Counted from the first letter of the stretch, positions 1 through 10,864 are shown. The stretch: DNA of 64,000 nt from Nectonema munidae (GCA_030549495.1 JAUIRK010000756.1:1-64000); one strand, 5' to 3'. Notes: generated by a model from the sequence alone, not told the origin. Made by a program: numbers and translations.

Positions 1-101
1 CTAACCCTAACCCTAACCCTAACCCTAACCCTAACCCTAACCCTAACCCTAACCCTAACCCTAACCCTAACCCTAAACCTAACCCTAACCCTAAGCCCTA
101 A
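1..101. repeat. Telomere repeat, CCCTAA units
   Basis: About 15 near-perfect CCCTAA units run from the first base. Slightly degenerate units (an AAACCT variant and an AAGCCC variant) appear from about base 73. The C-rich strand reads 5' to 3' inward, as expected at the left end of a chromosome, so the G-rich strand has the unit TTAGGG. This unit is shared by vertebrates and many invertebrates and differs from the TTAGG typical of insects. The degenerate units mark the change to subtelomeric sequence. Confidence 0.97.
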
Positions 102-104
102 CTA

Positions 105-262
105 GGGTCGGGTGTGAGTATTGTGGGTAAGATGCTGCATTCTATAGCTAAAAGTTTTGGGTTCGATACACCTAAGCCTGATTTCTTCATAGTTTGATAC
201 AAGCGGCGCATTGTGCCTTTTCAATGAAAACAACCCACGGTACCTTTACCTTTATAGGGTTA
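105..262 (+). repeat. Possible tRNA-derived SINE in the subtelomere
   Basis: Just inside the telomere lies a segment with an A-box-like GTGGGTAAGATG and, about 40 bases on, a B-box-like GGGTTCGATAC. This is the spacing of an internal RNA polymerase III promoter in a tRNA-derived SINE. The rest of the segment has no recognised tail or target duplication. It could be a decayed SINE or a chance match. Confidence 0.35.
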
Positions 263-439
263 ACTATAGATAATGTGAAAATTTTGCTGAAAAATTTTAA
301 TTCTTGATTTTGATTAACAGTTTTTGGCATGAAAGGGTCATTCAACTACCATGAAAATGGTATCAAAAGATGCAGCTAGCGATATAAGAAAAATACACGA
401 AATTTAAAGGGATATGATTCAGTCAATTTTGTACAATTA

Positions 440-1510
440 ATTTTTAAGTGAAGGGGAACGTTTTGCGCCCCTCAGCATTAATATGGTTAAACTTTTGGAA
501 AAACTACCGTATAAAGGAATTAACATCACAGCTGATAGTTGGTTCACTTTTTTAAGTTTGGCACAAGAACTCTCCAGCCAAGGAATCACATATGTTCGAA
601 CTTTGTATAAAAATAGGAGAGATATTCCAGCAATTTTGAAAAACTGTAAATAAAGAAAGGTTGGTTCTTCAAAATTTACATTTTATAATAATTTTTCAAT
701 GGTATTATATTTCGCTAAAATGAGTAAAAATATTATACTTTTATCTTCCCTGCATAATGATGAAATATCATCTACGGGAAAATCCAAAATAATATCTTTT
801 TATCATCAAACCAAGTATGTGTTGATATTTTGGATTATCAGTTAAAATTCTATACTTGTGGTCGATCTAATTTTAGATGGCTTGTTGCTTGTTTTTTCAA
901 TTTTCTAGACATCGTAACTAATAACTCTGTGATTCTTTTTAAAGAAAAAAAAATAAAAATTATGAATATTTCTTTGTAAATAATTTTCTTAAATAAAATT
1001 TTGTAAACTTTCAAGAGTTATTTTCTAAATGGGACATATCGGCGTTTATCGTATTGAAATTGTTTTCAAAACTGATCTTGAAACGATTTCTCTCATCTTT
1101 CAAAAAAATAAAAAGAATCTAACATAAAAATATTGCATATTTGGACAATATTTTATATTCAAATAACAAGACCAAAGAATTATTAAATCGTTTGTCAACT
1201 TTTCCCAAAAATGTAACAATATCATAAACCAAAAATATTACTTTTCTATTTTGTAAACTATTTCAAGTACAATAAAAAACTAAGCTACATAAAACAAAAT
1301 TGTTTTAGCATAGCTGAAGTATGAAAGAAAAATATTGAGTTTTTTGGTGATTTTTTTAAGTCTAAAAATTTCCTTCGAAAAACAAATTTTCTTCTAAAAG
1401 TAGAGATATCATTAACCATTTTTCTTCGAAAATAGAACAATATCATAAACAGTTTTAGTTTTAAAAATTTTCTTAATCCTTTACACATGTGGGTCAAAAT
1501 GACTCTTTAA
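440..1510 (+). mobile_element. piggyBac remnant 1, transposase C-terminal half
   Basis: Positions 490-930 translate into a broken but clear piggyBac DDE-domain tail (DDE_Tnp_1_7). Visible in order are GINITADSWFTFLSLA, then GITYVRTLYKNRRDIP, then VGSSKFTF, then NIILLSSLHND and finally a stretch ending FRWLVACFFNFLDI, which is the usual end of the catalytic fold. The order matches intact piggyBac transposases. Near 1488-1506 there is a candidate right terminus, CACATGTGGGTCAAAATGAC, followed by TTAA at 1507-1510, the family's target site. The N-terminal half is missing, so the copy is dead. It sits less than 500 bp from the telomere repeats. Confidence 0.8.
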
Positions 1511-3150
1511 TTTTATTAGAGTGTATTCTAAAAATTCTACTTTTCTATTTTGCAAATGCCCAGATGTGTAAACCTAGTGTAATCTATCCCTATATTTTTA
1601 GCCTGAAAATAATGCTTGTCTGATATTGATAAGATTTGCACTATTTTATATATTTTTTAACAAGTTCACGTGTTATAAAGAATATTACATTTCTTGTACC
1701 TATAAAATTATAGCTCATGGTTTTGATATTCATTTACATTTATTTAAAAAAATATAAAAGGTAAAATATCGTAAAGTATTAGTCAGAACCCTGGTGTTCA
1801 AACACAATTAATATATGGAATTAAAGGCAAATTCTAATAAATTTTGGGATAAATTTTAAAATAATAATTTTATTTTACTTTTAAATATTTAATTTGTCCA
1901 ATCAATGCCCGAATCCTAACCGTTAAATAAGATAAAAGAGATGGGCCTTTTTATCATACAAAATTAAATTTATACCATTTGGTAAGTTTGAATTTTAAAC
2001 TTTTTTTAGTTGTTTAACTTATTTTTGCTTAATATTCAATTAAGCATTTCTTGATTTTAATTATAATAGCTTAAGTTATCAAATATAATTCTTAAAGATC
2101 AATAACTGTAGATTTCTGAAAATAATAAATCATCATTGTTGAGCAAAACATATCCAAAAATTACTTTGCCTATTGCCAATGTATCCCTAATAAATTTAAA
2201 CAGCACTCAAAAATCTTAGCAATTTTGTTTTCATTCCATATAAAAATATTAGAAAGCATTTTTTTTTATTTAAATGTTTTCTAAGATTTTTAATCATGAT
2301 TATCTAAAATACTTTATTTTATTGTATCAATTAATATATTTTTACGTAATAAGCAAACATGCCTTCTTTTATCCTCAAAATTTGGCCGGGAATAGTTGCT
2401 CCAAACTTTTTTTTTTTATGGTTTTCAAAATTTTTTCTACGGAATATACCACCATTGTTACCCGACATTACACTTACACTGTCAGCTAACAATCCAATCA
2501 TAACGACGGATAGTGATTTTATCAAGTCAAATTATCTTTGCAATTTTGATAGCATCACTAGCTTCTAGCTAGATTCGTTCATATATGATAAATTCCTAAC
2601 ATACCGAAAACAAATGGTGCTTATTGGTTATCCCTCCCCCTCCCCCATACTTTCTTATTCGTAATGTCAGACCTCGTTTATTCCATACTCGATTATTTAA
2701 ATTCGATAGAATATTGAATTCAACTAATTTTCTTAATGTTTCCCCCGTTATATTTACATGCACACTCCGACATTGACACGGTTTTCAGTAAAGTAAGTAT
2801 TCTCTCGCCTGCTTATATAATTTTTTAAGACAGACAGTGAACAATAGCTAATTTTTTTGCTGTCAATAGCTTCTTCATTTGCTGATTTTTAAAATTTTCG
2901 CTAAATCTATATTATGCGCCAAAATGAACTATTAAAAAAGTTGACTTAACTTAAATTCTTTTATAACTAATTTTTGAAAAGGGGTGCCTTACAAAAAGCC
3001 CTATTACAAAACAAAAGGTGACTTTTAACTGCCTTACATTACTCATAAATGCTGAAAATGAGCCTTTCTGATCGTCTTTTTAATCAACCTCTTTTGAAAA
3101 TAGTTTCCTATTAGAAAATTGAAATATACCTCCATGAAAGTTAGTCTGTA
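1511..3150. other. Subtelomeric AT-rich DNA, nothing recognised
   Basis: The stretch is strongly AT-rich with stops in all frames. Short open frames near 2274-2568 overlap on both strands and resemble no family I know. A C-rich run (CCCTCCCCCTCCCCC) lies near 2632-2646. I see no gene here. Confidence 0.5.
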
Positions 3151-3305
3151 TGGCCAGATGGCCTATTAGTGGGAGCGTAGGGTCTCGATCCAGTTGGTCT
3201 CATTTCGATTCCCGATCCTCACTATCCTTACCATCTGTCCAGCTATGGAAATCATTCTTTCCGTGGGTGCGATACCGACAACTAAAAAATAAGTTGGTTC
3301 ATTAA
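3151..3305 (+). repeat. tRNA-derived SINE, copy B
   Basis: The head carries a tRNA-like A box (GGCCTATTAGTGGGAG) and a B-box-like ATTTCGATTCCCG. It is followed by a body reading CAGCTATGGAAATCATTC and then TGCGATACCGACAACTAA. The same body, diverged but in the same order (CAATTATGGAAGAAAATTC, then GCAATAGCGAGAACTAA), occurs at 35113-35260. Two unrelated positions sharing a tRNA head plus a common body indicate a SINE family. No clear target duplication was seen. Confidence 0.55.
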
Positions 3306-3671
3306 TTCATGGCTAATACCACACGGAAGATATCAATTTTTACATTTAAAATTTATTGAAACTATTATCTATTTTACTGAAAAGAATAAATAAAAACTTT
3401 TGTTAGAGTTAACTCATAAATTGAAATGTAAAAGCTATGAATTTGAACATTTTAAGCCTTTAAGACCAGTGTTTTTGAAAACAAATAGCCTGCTTGCTTA
3501 TATTAAAAATCATGAGTTTCCATATAACTTAAAACATGCTATCTTTATTCTATTCTACATCGTTGTCAAATTCGACTTAAAAAGGGTTAAGATTTTTATA
3601 AAAATATTAATAATTGCTTTTAGAGGTCATATTACTTAGTGCTACAAGGAGAGAGAAAGAGTTGGGCCGTA
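3306..3671. other. Intergenic, nothing recognised
   Basis: AT-rich. An open frame at 3400-3639 lacks an ATG start and resembles nothing known. It is most likely chance. Confidence 0.5.
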
Positions 3672-3792
3672 CCCTTTCGTGACCAGTGTATCATATATGA
3701 TACATAAACAATTTTACCTTCGTCTGCTTTTTGAAATAGTTTTGTATATGAATCTTCTGTTTTATCTTCTGATTTTTCTCGTCACGAAAGGG
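3672..3792. mobile_element. Small piggyBac-like MITE
   Basis: A 121-bp unit begins CCCTTTCGTGAC and ends GTCACGAAAGGG, a perfect 12-bp terminal inverted repeat. The right end abuts TTAA (3793-3796), the piggyBac target site; the left flank reads CGTA, consistent with a decayed TTAA. Just inside the left terminus is a palindrome, GTATCATATATGATAC. This arrangement (terminal CC-TTTC-TG repeat plus a subterminal palindrome) matches that of the full piggyBac at 53983-56541. No coding capacity. It is probably moved by a piggyBac transposase. Confidence 0.7.
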
Positions 3793-3796
3793 TTAA

Positions 3797-4482
3797 TAGC
3801 GTTATAAAACGTTATTCCTGAGCGAGGAATAGGGATTGAAAAATTTTAATTTGTAAAAAACTTTCCAATAAAAAGTTTTCAGGTAAAGCTTATACTACTC
3901 AAATAGTAAGCATTTTCATATTTCATTAATTTCAATAAAAACATATATTAATTTTATATTATGTTTTTTGAATTCTCTGTTAAAGAGGGGGAAGTAGTGG
4001 TTGGCGGCATTTTTTGTTACTCTTGCGTTACATAAGTGAGGGGGTTACAATTTTGCGCTACGTAATTTATGAATATCTTCTTAGTGTCAAAGATTCAGTA
4101 ATGAAGCTAGTTGAATGTGATCTTTCTCTCAAAAATAAAACTCGCAGGATACACAAGATATATGATAAATCATGCTTCGCCTTCAAAAATTTAAGGGTCT
4201 CACACCACCACGGATTGTTTTTTGTATTTTATCTTCTTAAAATATAGACTTGCTTTTCTGTTTGTTTAAAAGGTAAATGCAATTTTATTAAAAAAAACCC
4301 TGCCCCCTTTTACTTAAAAAATTTATATACTTAGCCATATCAACTAAATCTTCGAAATTCCTTTCAACTGTTCACTATTTATTTTTTTAGCTTTACTTGG
4401 TAATTCATATAACGGATTAAATTTAAGTGTCAATATTTTTGGTTGTACGTATCATGTTGTTAACTTGATTTATTACTGAAGA
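3797..4482. other. Upstream region of the ULK3-like gene
   Basis: AT-rich. The open frame at 4014-4247 has no recognisable content. This stretch presumably holds the promoter of the kinase gene, but I cannot point to a specific element. Confidence 0.4.
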
Positions 4483-5883
4483 ATGGAATTGAATCCTCAA
4501 TCCTTACCAAAAAATTACACAAACATCTGCAAGATAGGACAAGGCTCTTTTGGAGAGGTTTTCAAAGCCAAGTACAAAGGAAATTCGACTGACGTAGTTG
4601 CAATTAAACGCATAAATAGGCAACGCGTAACTCAAACTCTCATTGATTCAATTATTTCAGAAATTGAAATCCTGAAACATCTCAAACACAAAAATTTTGT
4701 TAGATACATTGACATAGAATGGGATAGTGTTCACGTTTTTATCATAACTGAGTTGTGTGAAGGTGGAGACCTCGAAAAGTTTTTACACGAACATGGGTCT
4801 ATAAGTGAGTTTGTGTCTTTCAAGTTTTTAATTCAGATTCGCGATGCTTTTGAGTATCTTCGCTCAAAAAATATTTCACATCTAGATCTCAAGCCATCAA
4901 ACATACTTCTGATTAAATCCCGCACAGATGATGATTTCATCGTTAAAATTTCTGATTTCGGCACATCCAGATACATTTCACCTGGCTCCTCTTTTTCAGA
5001 CATTCGAGGCTCCTATCTATACATGTCTCCTGAAATTTTACTGAAGCAAACCTACAATGAAAAGGCTGATTTGTGGTCCATAGGAATTATCCTTTATAAG
5101 TGTCTATTCTCAAAACTTCCATTCAACCCTAGTACATACGTAGAAATTCTCTATAGCCTTCAAAGTCCGAATTTTTGTGTGAAATTTCCAAACACTCCAA
5201 GAATATCTCTCCAATGCAAGCATTTACTTCTAGCACTATTGCAAAGAGATCCAAAAGAAAGAATTTCCTTCGACTCATTTTTCAATTTTCCACTTTTACA
5301 TCCCCTACTCCTGCAACATTTCACATTTGCAACAGAGGCCTTGGATTTATACTTCCTTTCGAAAAGCGAAAATTCTTTTCAGAATTATGAAAAAGCTCTT
5401 GAGTTCTGCACCGAATCCCTTGCTTGTTTTCAAATAATCTTGAAACAAACCCCATCTTTTCCAATGAACATTAATTTTTACGAATACTACAAAAAGTGCG
5501 TAAAGCTTCATAAAAGTATTGAGCAATGTCTTTATAAAAATGATCAGCCGTTTTTGCAAAAGGTTGATAACCTTGAACAAAATTCTCGAAGCTCTAGTCA
5601 TGTCAAAAATGCTCAGATGTTGCTTCAAGTGGCTGACAGCTACCTAAAGAGAGAAAATTATAGAAAAGCAGAGAGTTTTTATACATTAGTGTTAGAGTCT
5701 CTTTTTAAGTTAGTTGCAAATGATGCATCACTGAAAGAACCTTTGAAGTATAGCATTAAGCATGCATTAGATCAAGTTGAAATTACCAAAAAGAAAGTAA
5801 ACGAGATTAACGAAGAATCAAAAAATCTTTTCATACCTGCCTCTAGTCATAATAGGCATCATACTTCATGCAAAACGCAATAA
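4483..5883 (+). CDS. ULK3: ULK3-like serine/threonine protein kinase, single exon
   Basis: A 466-residue uninterrupted frame. Residues 12-275 form a protein kinase domain: glycine loop GQGSFGEV (19-26), beta3 lysine in VAIK (K42), alphaC glutamate E60, catalytic loop ISHLDLKPSN with D135 and N140, DFG at 158-160, and SPE at 182-184 in place of APE. The HLD in place of HRD and the phrase ISHLDLKP are shared with vertebrate ULK3, as are EIEILK, a WDS motif and GGDL. Residues 280-350 and 370-446 are helical and fit MIT-type repeats, also as in ULK3. Even the end (SCKTQ) resembles the human end. All catalytic residues are present, so an active cytosolic kinase is likely; ULK3 family members act in Hedgehog signalling, autophagy and the abscission checkpoint. 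The gene has no introns, unlike LIG4 nearby, which may mean a retrocopy origin. ATG at 4483 precedes the kinase fold directly. Confidence 0.93.
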   Translation: MELNPQSLPKNYTNICKIGQGSFGEVFKAKYKGNSTDVVAIKRINRQRVTQTLIDSIISEIEILKHLKHKNFVRYIDIEWDSVHVFIITELCEGGDLEKFLHEHGSISEFVSFKFLIQIRDAFEYLRSKNISHLDLKPSNILLIKSRTDDDFIVKISDFGTSRYISPGSSFSDIRGSYLYMSPEILLKQTYNEKADLWSIGIILYKCLFSKLPFNPSTYVEILYSLQSPNFCVKFPNTPRISLQCKHLLLALLQRDPKERISFDSFFNFPLLHPLLLQHFTFATEALDLYFLSKSENSFQNYEKALEFCTESLACFQIILKQTPSFPMNINFYEYYKKCVKLHKSIEQCLYKNDQPFLQKVDNLEQNSRSSSHVKNAQMLLQVADSYLKRENYRKAESFYTLVLESLFKLVANDASLKEPLKYSIKHALDQVEITKKKVNEINEESKNLFIPASSHNRHHTSCKTQ

Positions 5884-5909
5884 ATAGGCAGTTTTTTTGT
5901 ATATTTTAC

Positions 5910-5915
5910 AATAAA
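5910..5915 (+). terminator. Polyadenylation signal of the ULK3-like gene
   Basis: A canonical AATAAA lies 27 bases after the TAA stop, at a plausible position for a very short 3' UTR. Confidence 0.6.
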
Positions 5916-8424
5916 ATCTTTCATTCCCGTTTTTATTTTTTTAAAATCATTATTTATACTTCTTTATATTACAGTTGTGTCTATAACATTAAATATTTTA
6001 TCTCATTGCTGTTTCTTGATTAAAATCCTTCTATTTAAAAATAAATCATAAAGTGGACCTTTTAGAATTCAGATCATAGTTTAGCTTAGAATGTTTCTCT
6101 GTTCTTATTAGCTCTTCGATGATAACCATGTTCCATTTTTTTAAATCGCGTTATCGTTAATGAAAGACTGTATGTGCTCTTGAAGCACTTTTGTACCCAA
6201 CACTTTTTTTTAGATACTCTTGCTTGATAATAATTAGTCAAGAAAGTATACCCATATGCATGGACTGGTCTAGTACAAGTGTCTCTATAAACGGATCTAT
6301 ATTTAAACACGCCTTAAAAGTTCTAATAACACCTAAAACGACGAAAGCTTAATAATACAGATAAGTAGCTATACAAACTACACCAACCATTATTACATTA
6401 TTAAAGTTTTTGATATTTGTATTAAATTTTTCTTGGTATAAAAACAAATTAGGAATAATTTGTGAAGAAATTTTCATGATAGGACCTTAAAAACATGAGA
6501 ATGGTGTGTGAATTTTATTCACCAAACAAAAGTCATCTGCATCTTAAATACAAAAAAAAGCTTTATCTCTAAACAACGGTCTGCTTCGTTGGAATCTGGA
6601 AAAAAATCATGCTTCTGTCTATGTTCAAGTATTTAAAATAATATCATACATGATTTTACCACCCGATACTTGCTTATGGCTTTAACAATTAGATTGATAA
6701 AAACAGAGACTTCCACAGAATATGGAGCACATTTTAATTTCATATTTGTTCCTTCTATGCTATTATTTACACAAAATCATTTTATCGAAATACTAAAACA
6801 AAATAATGCAGTGGTGCAAACCTTCATGTATGAAAATATTTCAAAATAGCTTTAAAACTTATCAAAAAAGGGTTAAATTTTTTAAAAATTATTAAATGAA
6901 CATTTTTTCACCCATTTTTCCTCAAATTTAAAATTATAATTACCTTTTTTAATAAATCAGTTTTCAACCAAATGGCTTCTTTCTGAAATACAAAAACCTT
7001 AAAAGATCACAAAGTTCAATTCTGACGTTTGACATCACTGTTTACCTGGTTTTTACCTGTTTAATGCATTTGTAAAAGGAAAATATTTCAGTTTTCTTTC
7101 ACTTCAAATTTATACAGGAAGCACACTCACATTCATCTGATTGACCAAAGCTAGTCTAATAACTCGCGTATTAACATTTTGCTAATAAAACTTTTTTGAA
7201 AATATTTGAGTCAATTTTTTTCTCTTTGAAGCTTCATTCATTAGAACTTAATTTCAGAAAAATATTATCGATGACAATTTATATATGAAATTATTTTTAA
7301 GTAAGAAAGTATTCTCTCAAAACTAACCAGTTAGAGTCTTTAGGTCATCTTTTTATTTTACGATTCATGACGTAAATATTTCGTCTAAAAATCTGTCTGG
7401 CTTGAAGCTCATAACTAATACATGTATTAGGATTTTAACCTCTGCATAAAATTCTATCTACAATTGAGTAAAAAGGGCTGAAAAAGGTGCATCTATCTAA
7501 GTATTCATCAGAGTTCATTCTTTTTATCGAGGAAAAAAGAACAAAAATAAATTGTATGTATGGTAAGATAAAATTAAAATTATAAAACTAAATGAAATAA
7601 TTGAAATAAAGCTATTCTAAACTTTATTTGCCCGTTTTAGGCTAAATTTTCGGGTATTGTTCAAGGATCGCTTTTTAAACTTCAAAAGAAATAGCCTTTA
7701 TTAATTCTGTGAAAATATTAAGGCTTTTATTTTCAAATCTCGAATTCATCTCTTTGAAAAGTTTTCCCGAGCTCTGAAGTAAATGATACTTGTGGCTACA
7801 TCCCTATTCAGTGCATGAACTAGTTTTTGAACATTTAAATCTATTCTAAGTTCTTTGCAAATAACCTTGGTCGCTTACAAAATATCCTTTGGATTCATTG
7901 ACTCCAAGAGTTTTTAGAGGCCTTGATCGTTCTATTTACATTTTCTTCTGCGAGATATGAATGAATGTGTACAGTTAAATCTGTTCTAAACGCCACCTTT
8001 ATAAGACCCCCACTTTCAGTCCCGATCATATTCACATTAAAAACACCCTGTAAAAGAGCACCACCTCTGTAAGGTGACACCAGTGTGTTGGCACATAAGT
8101 GGAACACCATGCACCACACTGTATTATTTGTTAGCTTAATCTCCTTAGAAAGTTACAAGCTTCTTCAGCCTTTTACCGCACGGTTATAGAAAACAAAGTA
8201 GTGAAATTATTTCTTTAAAATATTTTGAAAAGGCGGGGATTTTAAAGAGACAGGAGTCGGAGTCGGAATCAAAGTCCGTTATTTTTAAGTATTAAGAGAA
8301 TAACTTTTAATTTTTGTACGCATATGGAGTGACCTTTATTTAGTGTTGTAAGTACAAAGAGTTTCCATCCACTCTTCGCACCTTCTTTTTATAAACTCGA
8401 TAAAGGTCTACACAGTAACGGAGT
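5916..8424. other. Long AT-rich intergenic stretch
   Basis: No gene recognised on either strand. Frames at 6086-6310 and 7895-8119 (both minus) are short and match nothing I know. At about 8000-8110 there are reiterated motifs (CACCTTTATAAGACCCCC, then CACCTCTGTAAGGTGACACC) reminiscent of the internally repeated ends of Tigger-type elements, but no partner end was found. A GGAGTCGGAGTCGGAATC microrepeat lies at about 8252. Confidence 0.45.
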
Positions 8425-8685
8425 CTTCTTCGAAATCATCTCTTATTTTTAAAAGAGCATTGTATCGATAAAGTTAAAAACAATAGCAGAAAATTAATTT
8501 AAAAGGGGTCAGGGGTCTTTACGAAATCATCTCAAGTTTTTAAAATAGGATTACATCGATAAAGTTATAAATAGTTACATATGTCTCTACAAAATCTCCT
8601 TTTCCCGTTAAGTTTTTAAAAACGCTATTATATCGGTATAGGTATAAGTGGTAGCGAGATATTGGATCCATTTAGGTCTTTTTCA
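8425..8685 (-). repeat. Diverged tandem repeat, about 90-bp unit
   Basis: Three diverged units follow one another, each with a CGAAATCATCTC-like start, a TTTTTAAAA centre and an ATCGATAAAG-like end. In reverse complement they match the block at 19411-19668 (TTTATCGATA, then TTTTAAAAAT, then GGATTTCG). The two blocks are therefore copies of one repeat in opposite orientation. No coding sequence. Confidence 0.55.
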
Positions 8686-8814
8686 CAAACTAAAAATCCG
8701 AAATAAACCAATAAATGTACAAACTTGATAAAATTATTTTGTATTCGATCATCATCATTCATAAGTAGAAAGATCATCAAATCTAACCGTTGATGGCTCT
8801 AGCTGGTTGATGCT

Positions 8815-8885
8815 CACACAAAGTGGAACTGATGAGGCTTCAATAGCCGAAACCGGTGTTTCACACACTGTATGGTTAGTGATAA
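8815..8885 (+). ncRNA. Hammerhead-ribozyme-like motif, probably decayed
   Basis: At 8829-8853 the sequence has the conserved hammerhead core in order: CTGATGA, a 4-bp stem II (GGCT/AGCC) with loop TCAAT, then GAAAC. Stem III follows as CGGTGT pairing with ACACTG (one G-U pair) around loop TTCAC. The two base pairs next to the cleavage site (normally A15.1-U16.1) are not formed, and I could not find a matching stem I arm after the site. Such motifs are known from Penelope-like retroelements, retrozymes and satellite DNAs of animals. No reverse transcriptase was recognised nearby. Probably an inactive relic. Confidence 0.5.
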
Positions 8886-8889
8886 TGAT

Positions 8890-10383
8890 CACAAGAGAAC
8901 TTAGTACACCTTGCACGCTATAACTTTTGAATACAATAACAAATATAATAACATTAAAGAAGCTCTCTTAAATAAATTCAAAATTACATATGAATAAAGT
9001 TGAGTTGTTTGTTTTAGCTGAATTACAGGAGCCAACAAGGTCGAAAAGTTTCAATTTCTGAAGATGACTAACATTGATGACAAAGTCGGTAAACACACTC
9101 GAATTTCTAACATTTAGATATAATACCACTAAGATACATAGAAATCAAATCGGAGCAATCCTATAAAAAGACAAATAATTTCTTCACAGATGCATTTATT
9201 TATAGCAAAATCGACTGTAAATTAAATGTTTCCAACCTTGTCTTCTACCCTTTCATATTTATCAAATTTTTCCTTTTAATGTGAAACACCATTTAGTCTT
9301 AGTGTAAACCTATAATAACGTACACTTTATAATAAAAAATATTTTATACCCACATTGGATGTTTCACTCCCTGCACCACCCTTAGAAATTGTTCGCTTTC
9401 CCCGTGTACCCGCAAATACAATTGTCTACCACATATATTTTCTATTTATATGTCTACATGAAATAGAAGTGGCATTGAAAAAGAATGCCATACTAGAAAT
9501 AACTAAAAAATATAGATTTTTACTATCTTGCAGTTTAGTATTTTTTTTTTATATCTTTCTTCGTCATGCTTATGCTTCTTTTTTATTTGGTAGAATTTCT
9601 AGGGAATAGATCGAAATCATTAATTTTGCAATTCATGAAAAGTTTTTAAAGTCATTACCTCTGCTATCGCTTGCGTCTGTTCAAGTTTAATTTCAAGTAG
9701 TTCTTTATATTTTATCCATTTTCAATTGTTCAGTGATTTTTATTGAATGCAATTGATATTTTAAAAGTACAACATATTTTTAACTTCAAATTTAGTTGTA
9801 ACACATTACTGTGAGCAAACATTTAAAAAATGAAGTGAACCAGGACATCGAACGAGGTTAGCAATGTGGCCTTTGTTTATGTGAGTTTACTCTACTATAT
9901 TGAACATAATCGTTATCCGGCCTTATATTAAAAAGTTTGGTAACATCTATTCTTGTAATTCTTTACAGGTTTACCTAAAAATAGCTAATATTTGATATAA
10001 ATAATGGACTATGAACAGTCTATACTATAAACACCAAGCGCGCTATCTTCAACGCATAATTTGCAACTTTTTACATCTTACTAATAGGAAGTGTTAATAA
10101 AATGCTTCAAAGTTGAACGTTGGGGTACAGAACAAGGCTGTTGACTCTTCCAAAAGAAACTAAAGGTCCGTACTAACAAATGTAACAGCTGGATGTTAAC
10201 CTTTGAAGACCAGTATTACACGGGTGTCCAACGAAATTAAAATCGTCTATTTTAAGCTGATAAAGTAAGAAATTTAATTTTTAAAAATAAAAAGAATATA
10301 TGAATTGTTAGCATATTTCATATGTACAAGATTAGAATAAAATAAAAGTACACATCTTAATTTTTTTATTATAAATAGGGTAG
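8890..10383. other. Intergenic, nothing recognised
   Basis: AT-rich, with stops in every frame apart from an open frame at 9355-9609 (plus) that lacks an ATG and has no recognisable domain. Confidence 0.45.
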
Positions 10384-10420
10384 TTAACGTTTGCTTGACG
10401 GACTCTATGCATTTTTTACA
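10384..10420 (+). mobile_element. Solo piggyBac-family terminus
   Basis: TTAA at 10384-10387 is followed by a stretch that continues ACGGACTCTATGCATTTTTT. It matches, at about 30 of 33 positions, the reverse complement of the right end of the piggyBac remnant at 28951. Only this one end is visible; no partner end was found downstream. Confidence 0.55.
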
Positions 10421-10613
10421 CCATCAAACTTTTGTTGAATCTTAAGCCAGTTAGCTCAATGGCAACCCCATATAAAAATTAGTTGTAAATTTTACTTTAA
10501 CATTTATCAATATTGAATAAAAAAGACCAACTTTATTTACAGTTTGAACAAAAAAGAGAGGAGTGTTTTTTGCAAATAAAAACCTTGCAACTTTCATCTT
10601 GTGGTTTTGTTAG

Positions 10614-10864
10614 ATTTTGAAAAGCAAAAATGACAAGATGCTCTCTTTATATTTCCTTGCTCACCGGGACCAGCTTGAGAATCTGAATAACCATAAAATG
10701 AAAGAAGACCTAATATTTGAGGGTAGTTCAGAAAGGGAAGAACGAATTTTCATTCTTTCTTCTGATAAGGCAAGGGCAAGCATTTTGATGAAAAATTTCC
10801 TGCCACTCTTTTTGCCTTTAGGGGAAGCGAAGCTTGTGGACAGTTATAATTTACTTGTTGGTTT
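10614..10864 (+). CDS. Possible coding exon, product unrecognised
   Basis: A frame of 83 codons stays open with less AT than its surroundings. It is preceded by a plausible acceptor (TTTTGTTAG) and followed by a good donor (GTTT then gtaagc), giving a 251-nt exon of phase 0 to 2. The predicted peptide is mixed-charge and helical (for example EGSSEREERIF and SSDKARASIL), with no motif I can assign. No neighbouring exons were found. It could be an exon of an unknown plus-strand gene, part of a transposon, or chance. Confidence 0.3.

Noticed and set aside
7895-8119. Minus-strand 74-codon frame as a gene
   Set aside because: It overlaps reiterated motifs that look like a transposon end and has no recognisable domain.
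9355-9609. Plus-strand 84-codon frame as a gene
   Set aside because: No ATG start, no family resemblance, second half is low-complexity hydrophobic typical of AT-rich DNA.
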